In this document: positions 11,542 to 19,610 of the stretch, piece by piece | Layout: each line of letters begins with the position of its first letter | Numbering within the stretch: position 1 is the stretch's first letter | From: an uncultured Candidatus Pelagibacter sp. | GTDB lineage: Bacteria > Pseudomonadota > Alphaproteobacteria > Pelagibacterales > Pelagibacteraceae | NCBI GenBank assembly: GCA_905618905.1 | Contig: CAJQTH010000020.1 | Span: 1-45,618, forward strand | Reading direction: 5' to 3' | DNA: 45,618 nt | Notes under the pieces: generated by a model | The model's input: the letters and a program-made list of their open reading frames with translations, nothing else | What the model was told of the DNA's origin: nothing | The model's database searches: none | Made by a program: the position numbers and the translations under genes

Positions 11542-11578
11542 TCTTCGCTGTTTTCGTCTAGATTTACAGAAGAAAAAA

Positions 11579-13492
11579 TTAATTTTCATAAGTTTTTATA
11601 TAAAATCTCATAAAATCTTCACTCATTAAAGAAGATCCTTCAATTGTTAGATGTGAGTTATCTCTATGGGTTATTATATTTGTTTTTTTGTCAAAAACCT
11701 TACAAATTCTACTTGGACAAATTAAATTATATGGATCAAAATAATCAAAATTTGGATTATTATTTATTAATTTTTTTATTTTTAAATTTAAAGATTTAAG
11801 ATTTCTTTTATTTAAATCATCAAAAGTATCATATTCACAATTTATATTTTTAATAAAGCATTTTAAAGGTTCAATATTTGAATTTACATATGGAACTGTT
11901 CCCAATATTAAAATTTTAATTTTTTTATTAAGTTTTTTTTGAATTTCAATCAATTTATATAGAGATTTTTCATCCGATATATTTGTAGCGTACACAACTT
12001 CATTATAATTTTTTTGTAAGTTATTAATTAAATCATAATTAAAACTGGCATTTCCAAAAAGATTTGCTTTATGATTATAATAAATGAAGTCATTTATATT
12101 AATTTCATTAAACATAGGAATAAAATTTGCTGTATGACTATTGCCCTCAATGTAGAAAATTCTATTATTCGTTATACCTTTTTTTAAACAATTTATTCTT
12201 AGATTGTATGAATTTAATTTCTTAATCTCTGAGGATTCAGTACAAAAACGATAAATTTCATTTCCATTAATATTAATTTTATAAAATACAACTCTATCTG
12301 TATAATTAATCTTATTTTCTAAATAGTTTAAATTATATATTAGATTTTTAAATTTATATTTTATTGGACTATTATAACTATCCTTAAAAGCAAAAATATT
12401 TATTATCAAAATTATAGATAATACAATTGTACCAAAAATTATATTTCTAAAATTAAAACGAATATTAAATTTTGAATATCTAAACTTATTTTCAATAATC
12501 CAAAAAGAAAGAAAAGATAATGATATAATTATTAAAAATAATAATGGTATTCTAAATAAAGATTGTAAAAAATATAAATCATAAAAATAAATAACTGGTA
12601 AATGCCACAGATAAAATGAGTAAGAAACATTACCTAAAAAAAGCATAGGTTTGTTTTCAATTATATAATTTGATAATTTATTTTCATTTTTCTTGTAAAA
12701 TAAAATAAATATAGATGTTAAAATACAAGTTATAAGAATTGTATTTGGTAGATTAATATTTTTTGGGATTAATATAAAAAAAAATAATACCAATAACGCT
12801 GATAAAGATAGGTGGTTATTTTTAATTTTAATTTTTTTGGTTAAAAAAAAAGTCAATGTTCCAATTAAAAATTCCCAAAATCTAAATAAAGGTGAATAAA
12901 ATATTAATTTTATATTTTCTACAAAAATATTTGAAAAAACTATCCCAATAAAAACCAATAAAGATAATATTAAAATACTTTTTATATATTTTTCATATTT
13001 TAATATAAAAAATAATAGTAATGGAAAAATAATATAAAACTGTTCCTCAACCCCTAATGACCAAGTGTGAGCAAATGGATCATCAAATACTGTATCAAAA
13101 TAATCTTTTTTTAAAAAAAGATAATAAAAATTTGAAACTCCGAATAATGAAAAAAAATAAACCTTTAGATTGTTTAAAAATAAATCTAATGGTTGAAGAA
13201 AAATTATAAGAAAAAGGGAAATAGTAAGAATAAAAAATAATACAGGATAAATTCTTTTAAATCTTCTTGTATAAAAATTATAAAAATCAAATTTTTTTGT
13301 TTTTTCTATTTCTTTAGAAATAATTGAAGTAATAACAAAACCCGAAATTACAAAAAAAATGTCTACTCCTAAAAAACCATAATCAAAATAACTTAAATTT
13401 AGGTGGTAAAAAAAAACTATTATTACCGAAATACCTCTTAAAAATTGAATATGATTTAAGACTTTTTGATTATTTTTTTTGGTAATTTTCAT
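11579..13492 (-). CDS. OafA/YrhL-type membrane acyltransferase with C-terminal SGNH-like domain
   Basis: N-terminal LRGISVIIVFFYHL...GFLGVDIFFVISGFVIT, HTWSLGVEEQFYIIFP, many TM segments; C-terminal EGNSHTANF and DNSHLTIEG fit an SGNH domain. Confidence 0.92.
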   Translation of the reverse strand: MKITKKNNQKVLNHIQFLRGISVIIVFFYHLNLSYFDYGFLGVDIFFVISGFVITSIISKEIEKTKKFDFYNFYTRRFKRIYPVLFFILTISLFLIIFLQPLDLFLNNLKVYFFSLFGVSNFYYLFLKKDYFDTVFDDPFAHTWSLGVEEQFYIIFPLLLFFILKYEKYIKSILILSLLVFIGIVFSNIFVENIKLIFYSPLFRFWEFLIGTLTFFLTKKIKIKNNHLSLSALLVLFFFILIPKNINLPNTILITCILTSIFILFYKKNENKLSNYIIENKPMLFLGNVSYSFYLWHLPVIYFYDLYFLQSLFRIPLLFLIIISLSFLSFWIIENKFRYSKFNIRFNFRNIIFGTIVLSIILIINIFAFKDSYNSPIKYKFKNLIYNLNYLENKINYTDRVVFYKININGNEIYRFCTESSEIKKLNSYNLRINCLKKGITNNRIFYIEGNSHTANFIPMFNEININDFIYYNHKANLFGNASFNYDLINNLQKNYNEVVYATNISDEKSLYKLIEIQKKLNKKIKILILGTVPYVNSNIEPLKCFIKNINCEYDTFDDLNKRNLKSLNLKIKKLINNNPNFDYFDPYNLICPSRICKVFDKKTNIITHRDNSHLTIEGSSLMSEDFMRFYIKTYEN

Positions 13493-13664
13493 TACATATA
13501 ATTATCTAAATTTTTATACACAATAAACTCTAAATATCAGCAATACTATTTTGTAGTTCTACATTACAGATATTGTGTCTAATAACCTTATCATTTGGTG
13601 GAACGGTACTTTCTCTTTTTAAGGAATTAAAAACCCAAGATTGAGGAAATTTCTAACGCAGTTT

Positions 13665-13715
13665 GATAGAGTAGGTAAGCAAAAAGAAGAGGAATAAAGA
13701 TAGAGTACGTAAGCA
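13665..13715. repeat. 17-bp direct repeat GATAGAGTA(G/C)GTAAGCA
   Basis: 13665-13681 and 13699-13715 differ at one position. Confidence 0.9.
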
Positions 13716-13722
13716 TTATAAC

Positions 13723-13753
13723 ACTACATTGAATATCAATTATTCAATGTAGT
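13723..13753. repeat. Perfect 13-bp inverted repeat with 5-nt loop
   Basis: ACTACATTGAATA-TCAAT-TATTCAATGTAGT; arms contain the CAATGTAGT core. Confidence 0.95.
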
Positions 13754-13874
13754 AATCTTCTGAAAGTTGGACGAGTTTGAGGTTAGATTTCTCGTAGTTA
13801 CAATGTAGTGATTTAAAAATTGGTATTTTTTTAAACTTTTCATTTGAGGAATGCAAATTTAATATAAGGACTAA

Positions 13875-13991
13875 TGCGGACGTAACGCAGGTGAAATGGT
13901 TGACAAGATTACTATTGAGTATAATAGCAGTCATCAAGCAGCTATTCCAAAAGAACTAATTGAAATCATATCAGGAGCGGAAAGTTTATAA
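13875..13991 (+). pseudogene. C-terminal remnant of ATP synthase gamma subunit (atpG)
   Basis: Translates as [38 protein letters not shown], matching the expected AtpG C-terminus (...[30 protein letters not shown]) with substitutions; preceded in frame by TAA. Confidence 0.88.
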
Positions 13992-13993
13992 TT

Positions 13994-14176
13994 ATGAGCA
14001 AAGGAAAAATCACACAGATCATTGGAGCAGTAGTAGACGTAAAATTTGATGGAGAATTACCAGAAATTTTATCAGCATTAGAATGTAAAAATGGAGACAA
14101 CAGATTAGTTTTAGAAGTTGCTCAGCACCTTGGTGAATCAAGTGTTAGAACAATTGCAATGGATGCTACGACGTAA
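13994..14176 (+). pseudogene. Truncated ATP synthase beta subunit (first 60 codons of atpD)
   Basis: [60 protein letters not shown] is the AtpD N-terminus, truncated at MDAT. Confidence 0.93.
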
Positions 14177-14187
14177 TTTAAAAATTT

Positions 14188-14940
14188 ATGAATAACTTTA
14201 ATAAAGAAATAGTTGAAATATCAAAAAATCCATTTCGAATATTTAGCATAAATAACTTTTTTGATTATAATTTTTATTTAGATATTAGAAAACTTTTTGA
14301 TAAATTAGGTCCTAAAGAACTTAGTTTGACAAAAAATTTTGGAAAAACTTTTATTACTTCAGATGAGGCTAATTTTGATAATGATAAAGAAAATCAAATA
14401 TTTTCCAAGTTAAATAAAATTATATTTAGTGATGAATTTTTTTATTTTTTTGTTAAAAATTCTTACATTAAAAATGTTATGTCACAGAGTAGTATTTTGA
14501 GAAAAATAAAATATTCAAGGTATCCAATTTTACAAAATAGCAAAGTTTCATTATTAGATTTTTTATTTTCTAAAATTAGTGTTTCATACAATTTTAGCTA
14601 TATAAAAAATAATGGTGGGATTGTCCCACACGTTGATTCACAGAGAAAATACCTATCTTTATTACTTTACTTCCCTGATGATATTGAAAAAGAAACTGAA
14701 TATGGATCATCATTTTGGTCGTCTAAAAGTCCAAATTTTTCTAATACTCACATTTCGGATGTAGCTAAAATAAATGAATTTAAAAATAATAGTAAAGTAT
14801 TGTTTAAAGCACCATTTGTTTCTAACTGTTTATATGGCTTCAACAGAAATGATTTTTCGTGGCACACTGTTGAACCTATAGATGTTAATCCTAATTATGT
14901 AAGAAAATCATTAAACATAAATTTAATATACCAAAATTAA
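14188..14940 (+). CDS. 2OG-Fe(II) oxygenase-like protein
   Basis: HVD (14629-14637), distal SWHTVEP histidine and YVRKSLNIN arginine fit the HxD...H...R pattern of the 2OG-Fe(II) dioxygenase fold. Confidence 0.7.
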   Translation: MNNFNKEIVEISKNPFRIFSINNFFDYNFYLDIRKLFDKLGPKELSLTKNFGKTFITSDEANFDNDKENQIFSKLNKIIFSDEFFYFFVKNSYIKNVMSQSSILRKIKYSRYPILQNSKVSLLDFLFSKISVSYNFSYIKNNGGIVPHVDSQRKYLSLLLYFPDDIEKETEYGSSFWSSKSPNFSNTHISDVAKINEFKNNSKVLFKAPFVSNCLYGFNRNDFSWHTVEPIDVNPNYVRKSLNINLIYQN

Positions 14941-14977
14941 TTATTATGTAATTCCACTCTTTTTAAAAAAGAATTCA

Positions 14978-15010
14978 AAGGCCATCTTTTTAGATGGCCT
15001 TCTTTTTATT
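14978..15010 (+). terminator. Rho-independent terminator after the oxygenase-like gene
   Basis: AAGGCCATC-TTTTTA-GATGGCCTT followed by CTTTTTATT. Confidence 0.9.
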
Positions 15011-15031
15011 AAGCTGTTATAAGTTTAAGAT

Positions 15032-15145
15032 ATGTCAAAAAGATACAGTGGAAAATCATTCAAAGATTCAAGCACTGCAAAAAAACCAAAATTAAGCCTA
15101 AAAGAAAAAAGAAAAAATAAAAAAGAGAAATCTAAAAAATCTTAG
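15032..15145 (+). CDS. Small highly basic protein, 37 aa
   Basis: ATG...TAG encodes MSKRYSGKSFKDSSTAKKPKLSLKEKRKNKKEKSKKS; shares 4 nt with the convergent helicase stop. Too short for the supplied ORF track. Confidence 0.5.
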   Translation: MSKRYSGKSFKDSSTAKKPKLSLKEKRKNKKEKSKKS

Positions 15146-16890
15146 ACTTTAGCTCTTTTTTGACTATGTTTTTTGAAGGTGAAGCTTTTAGGTCTATCAC
15201 TTCTACTTTTGAACTTCTTCTTTCCATCAAAACTAGAGCTTTTTTTTTCTCCACTAATGGATGAACTTTCAGATATTTTTTTTCCAAAGTATTTTGGATT
15301 ATTTGTGAATCCTGTAGGTTTCGAGTTATCTTTTTTTGTAAAACTAGATTTTCCTTTGTAACCAAAACTTTTTTTCTCTCCATCTCTTGATGATGAACTT
15401 GATCTTCCATAACTAGATGATTTTGACTTGTCCCCAAAACTAGATTTTCCTTTGTAACCAAAACTTTTTTTCTCTCCATCTCTTGATGATGAACTTGATC
15501 TTCCATAACTAGATGATTTTGACTTGTCCCCAAAACTAGATTTTCCTTTGTAACCAAAACTTTTTTTCTCTCCATCTCTTGATGATGAACTTGATCTTTC
15601 ATAACTAGATGATTTTGACTTGTCCCCAAAACTAGATTTTCCTTTGTAACCAAAACTTTTTTTCTCTCCATCTCTTGATGATGAACTTGATCTTCCTTTA
15701 CCAAAAGATTTTTTTTCATCTCTGAATTTTCTTTTTTTATTGTAAGGAGCTTTTCCTCTTTTTCCTCCTCCTGAATCTCCTCTTGCGCCACGTGGTGCAG
15801 GTTTAAAATTTGGATCAATTAATTTACTAATTTCATTCCACATCGATCTGTCATCTGGAGTAAGAAAAGTTAAAGCAGAACCTTCTGTCCCAGCTCTAGC
15901 TGTTCTTCCAATTCTGTGAACATAATCTTCTGGAACTTGTGGAAGATCAAAATTAATTACGTGCTGGATTAATGGAATATCCAGTCCTCTCGCAGCAACA
16001 TCAGTTGCTATTAATATTCTTTTAAGGCCTTTTCTAAATGAAGTGATTACACGATCTCTTTTACTTTGACGAAGATCTCCATGAATAGCATCAGCTGAAT
16101 GACCCTCTTCTTTAAGACGCTTAACCATTTTATCAGCACCTCGCTTAGTTTTAACAAAAACTAGTATTGATCCTTTTCTTGCTATAAATTGGTCTACTAG
16201 TTGATCGTATTTATTTTCTTTAAAAACTTGAAGAGTTTCTTGTTTAATTTTTGCGATTGGTACTGATGTTGACCCTGTAGAAATTCTTTGAGGCTTATTT
16301 AGATATCTTTCAGAAATTCTAACAATATTCTGAGGTAGTGTTGCAGAAAATAATAAAGTTTGATGATCTTTTGGAACAAATTTTAAAATTAATTCTATTT
16401 GAGGGGTAAAACCCATATCTAGCATTCTGTCAGTTTCATCTAGTACTAGATATTTAGTAGCTGATAGATTTAAACTTTTTCTTTTTAAGTGGTCATTAAT
16501 TCTTCCAGGAGTTCCAACTATTATTCTTGATCTATTACCTAGTTGTCTAAGCTGTTTTTGCATTGCCTCTCCACCAATAAGCAAAGCAGTTTTAATATTA
16601 ATTTTATCACTAATAATGCTTTTAATTGCAGCCATTACTTGAGTTGCAAGCTCTCTAGTTGGACACATAACTAATGCAAATGCATTTTTATCTAATATTA
16701 ATTTATTAATTAAAGGAACACTAAAAGCTAAAGTTTTTCCTGTTCCTGTTTGTGCTGTTCCTAAAATATCTTTTCCCTCTAAAGCAACTGGTATTGCCAT
16801 TGCTTGAATTGGAGTTGGTTTCGTAAACTTCATTTTTTCCAATGAATTTTTTAACGAATCTTCTATTTTTAATAATTTAAAATTTTCCAT
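15142..16890 (-). CDS. DEAD-box RNA helicase with repetitive RGG/S-K-rich tail
   Basis: GTAQTGTGKT, PTRELA, VLDETDRML (DETD variant of DEAD), SATLP, HRIGRTARAG. Confidence 0.96.
   Translation of the reverse strand: MENFKLLKIEDSLKNSLEKMKFTKPTPIQAMAIPVALEGKDILGTAQTGTGKTLAFSVPLINKLILDKNAFALVMCPTRELATQVMAAIKSIISDKINIKTALLIGGEAMQKQLRQLGNRSRIIVGTPGRINDHLKRKSLNLSATKYLVLDETDRMLDMGFTPQIELILKFVPKDHQTLLFSATLPQNIVRISERYLNKPQRISTGSTSVPIAKIKQETLQVFKENKYDQLVDQFIARKGSILVFVKTKRGADKMVKRLKEEGHSADAIHGDLRQSKRDRVITSFRKGLKRILIATDVAARGLDIPLIQHVINFDLPQVPEDYVHRIGRTARAGTEGSALTFLTPDDRSMWNEISKLIDPNFKPAPRGARGDSGGGKRGKAPYNKKRKFRDEKKSFGKGRSSSSSRDGEKKSFGYKGKSSFGDKSKSSSYERSSSSSRDGEKKSFGYKGKSSFGDKSKSSSYGRSSSSSRDGEKKSFGYKGKSSFGDKSKSSSYGRSSSSSRDGEKKSFGYKGKSSFTKKDNSKPTGFTNNPKYFGKKISESSSISGEKKSSSFDGKKKFKSRSDRPKSFTFKKHSQKRAKV
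15341..15697. repeat. 96-bp tandem repeat, about 3.7 copies, in the helicase C-terminal coding region
   Basis: AAACTAGATTTTCCTTTGTAACC recurs at 15341, 15437, 15533, 15629 (exact 96-bp period); encodes a 32-aa unit SSSSSRDGEKKSFGYKGKSSFGDKSKSSSYGR. Confidence 0.96.
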
Positions 16891-17085
16891 TTAAGTGTTT
16901 AGATTTTTTAAAACTTAAGGAGATATGTTCTTAATTCTTTAATACGTCTAATTTATATAGCGATATTTATACGTTTTTATAACAATCACAAGAAGTGAAT
17001 TTTTAGAATAATTAATTTTAATGAGTAAATATTGATTTTTTTTAAGTTTTCAAATGACTCAATTAATGTATAAGAGCCTCAAATT

Positions 17086-18912
17086 ATGAATAATAATATT
17101 CGAAACATCACAATTATCGCTCACGTCGACCATGGTAAGACAACCATGATTGATAATCTAATGAAACAAAGTGGTTCATTTAGAGAAAATGAGGTTGTAG
17201 ATGAAAGATTGATGGACTCTGGAGAGTTAGAAAAAGAAAGAGGAATCACTATTCTAGCTAAGCCTGCCTCTATTGATTGGCAAGATACAAGAGTTAATAT
17301 TATCGATACACCAGGTCACAGAGATTTTGCAGCTGAAGTAGAGCGTGTTTTAAGTATGGCTGATGGTGCTTTATTATTGATTGACTCTGCTGAAGGTGTA
17401 ATGCCACAAACAAAATTTGTACTAGCAAAAGCCCTTAAGCAAGGGTTAAAACCAATTGTTGTAATTAACAAACTAGATAAAGCTGATCAAAGAGCTAACG
17501 AAGTTTTAGATGAAACATTTGACTTATTTGTAAGTTTAGATGCAAACGAGGAACAATTAGACTTTCCTGTTATGTACGCAAGTGGAAGATCTGGATGGGC
17601 AAGCAAAGAGGTAGATGGTCCAAGAGAAAATTTACACCCGTTATTAGATTTAATTATAGAGCATGTTAAGCCAGCAGAGCTTGATAAGACAAAACCTTTC
17701 GCAATGTTATCTACTTTATTATATGCAGATAGTTTCTTAGGCAGAAGTTTGGTTGGAAAAATATCTCAAGGAACAGCAAAAGCTAACCAGTCTATTAAAG
17801 CAATAAATCTTAAAGGTGAGAAAGTTGACGAAGGTAGATTAACTAAAATTTTTAGATACGAAGGAACAAAGAAAGTGCCAATTGAAGTTGGTGAAGCAGG
17901 AGACATTGTTGTAATTGCAGGCTTAGAAAAAGCTAACGTAGCAGATACAATTTGTGATCTTGAAGTAAATGATCCACTTCCAGCAACTCCAATAGATCCT
18001 CCGACGATGTCTATTACAATAAGTGTAAATAGTTCACCTTTAGCTGGAACAGAAGGTAAAAAATTAACAAGTACTCAAATCAGAGATAGATTGGTTACTG
18101 AGGCACAAAACAATGTTGGAATTTCTTTTTCTCAAAATGCAAATGTGGATGCTTTTGTAATTAGTGGTCGAGGTGAATTAATGCTTGAAATCTTATTAAC
18201 ACAAATGAGACGCGAAGGTTTTGAAATGACAGTAAGTCCTCCAAAAGTTTTATACCAAAAAGATGAAGGTGGAAACAGAATGGAGCCGATTGAAGAAATT
18301 ACTGTTGATGTAGATGAAGAGTTTTCATCAAAAATTATTGATTCAATGAATAGAAGAAAAGGTAAATTACTTGATCTTAAAGATACAGGAAAAGATAAAA
18401 AAAGATTAATCTTTCACGCGCCAACTAGAGGCTTGATGGGTTACACAAGTAGATTTTTAACTTTAACAAAAGGTACTGGTGTAATTAACAGAATCTTCCA
18501 TGGTTATGGAAAATTTGAAGGTGAGATGGATGGCAGAAAAAATGGTGCTTTAATTTCAATGGCAAACGGAAAAGCTGTTGCATTTGCAATATTTAACTTA
18601 CAGGCGAGAGGTGAAATGTTTGTAACTCATAATGATCCTGTTTATGAAGGAATGATTGTTGGATTAGCCCCAAAAGCTGGTGATATGATTATTAACGTTA
18701 TGAAGGGTAAACAGTTAACTAACATGAGAACTCAAGGAACTGACGAAAACGTTGTACTAACTCCAGTAAGACAAATGTCAATTGCAGAACAGCTAAGCAT
18801 GTTAAACACTGATGAGGCATTAGAAATTACCCCTAAATCTCTTAGATTAAGAAAAGCAATTCTTAATCCTAATGATAGAAAAAAGAACGAAAAATCGTCA
18901 ACACCTCTTTAA
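17086..18912 (+). CDS. typA: Ribosome-associated GTPase TypA/BipA
   Basis: NITIIAHVDHGKTT, ERGITILAK, DTPGHRDF, NKLDK, C-terminal THNDPVYEGMIVG. Confidence 0.97.
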   Translation: MNNNIRNITIIAHVDHGKTTMIDNLMKQSGSFRENEVVDERLMDSGELEKERGITILAKPASIDWQDTRVNIIDTPGHRDFAAEVERVLSMADGALLLIDSAEGVMPQTKFVLAKALKQGLKPIVVINKLDKADQRANEVLDETFDLFVSLDANEEQLDFPVMYASGRSGWASKEVDGPRENLHPLLDLIIEHVKPAELDKTKPFAMLSTLLYADSFLGRSLVGKISQGTAKANQSIKAINLKGEKVDEGRLTKIFRYEGTKKVPIEVGEAGDIVVIAGLEKANVADTICDLEVNDPLPATPIDPPTMSITISVNSSPLAGTEGKKLTSTQIRDRLVTEAQNNVGISFSQNANVDAFVISGRGELMLEILLTQMRREGFEMTVSPPKVLYQKDEGGNRMEPIEEITVDVDEEFSSKIIDSMNRRKGKLLDLKDTGKDKKRLIFHAPTRGLMGYTSRFLTLTKGTGVINRIFHGYGKFEGEMDGRKNGALISMANGKAVAFAIFNLQARGEMFVTHNDPVYEGMIVGLAPKAGDMIINVMKGKQLTNMRTQGTDENVVLTPVRQMSIAEQLSMLNTDEALEITPKSLRLRKAILNPNDRKKNEKSSTPL

Positions 18913-19565
18913 TTAAAAGACTTTCCAACAATAAATAAACTAAGAGCAACAGAAGGTCCTATTCCAAAAGCAAATAATAAAGTCCCAACTCCTACAGTTC
19001 CTCCAAGATACCAACCTATGGACATCACTATAATTTCAAGAAAAACTCTAACAGTAGCAATTGGTAAATTTGTTTTTTTTTGTAAGCCCACCATTAGTCC
19101 GTCTCTTGGTCCAGCTCCTAAATTAGCAACTAAATAAATACCTCCCCCAAGTCCTACAGTGAGTACCGCTATAATTGCCAAAAGTATTTGAGAAATATAA
19201 TTTTCAGGAGTTGGCACAAATTTTATACAGACATCAATCATTAATCCAATAATTATCGCATTTAAGATTGTTCCAATTCCAGGTTTTTGTTTTAAGGGTA
19301 ACCACAAGAGTAAAACACCTATACTCACAAATATAGTTATTATTCCTGTAGAAAAATCAACATTCAATGCAATACCTTGTGCAAGAACAGACCAAGGCGA
19401 AGCCCCAGCAAAAGAGACTATCAACAATCCTTCACCCAGACCAAATAAAGTTAATCCAAGACACAAGAAAAAGAAAGTTGAAATTTTTGGTTTAAGATTT
19501 AATGGTTTTTCAGAACTCCAATATACTTTGGGAATATTTTTAATTTTTAAGAACATATTTTTCAA
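18909..19565 (-). CDS. YczE/YitT-like integral membrane protein
   Basis: Multiple TM helices; GLTLFGLGEGLLIVSFAGASPWSVLAQGI and NLGAGPRDGLM resemble YczE-family proteins. Confidence 0.7.
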   Translation of the reverse strand: MKNMFLKIKNIPKVYWSSEKPLNLKPKISTFFFLCLGLTLFGLGEGLLIVSFAGASPWSVLAQGIALNVDFSTGIITIFVSIGVLLLWLPLKQKPGIGTILNAIIIGLMIDVCIKFVPTPENYISQILLAIIAVLTVGLGGGIYLVANLGAGPRDGLMVGLQKKTNLPIATVRVFLEIIVMSIGWYLGGTVGVGTLLFAFGIGPSVALSLFIVGKSFN

Positions 19566-19610
19566 TAAATTACTTCTTTTAAAACTAAAGTCTATTATTG
19601 TTGCTACTTT

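Noticed and set aside
13740-13937. 65-aa minus-strand ORF
   Set aside because: Antisense to the atpG remnant and repeats; no recognisable protein features.
13500-13990. tRNA or tmRNA remnant as an integration site
   Set aside because: No cloverleaf, GGTTCGA-type T-loop or CCA end was found by eye; would need tRNAscan/ARAGORN to exclude fully.
15341-15697. Possible CRISPR array
   Set aside because: Repeats are contiguous 96-bp units without unique spacers and lie in frame in a protein.
15132-15818. 228-aa minus-strand ORF of repeated DQVHHQEMERKKVLVTKENLVLGTSQNHLVM
   Set aside because: Alternative-frame reading of the helicase; it stays open because the 96-bp repeat is a multiple of three, so one stop-free unit repeats. 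Helicase frame has clear motifs.
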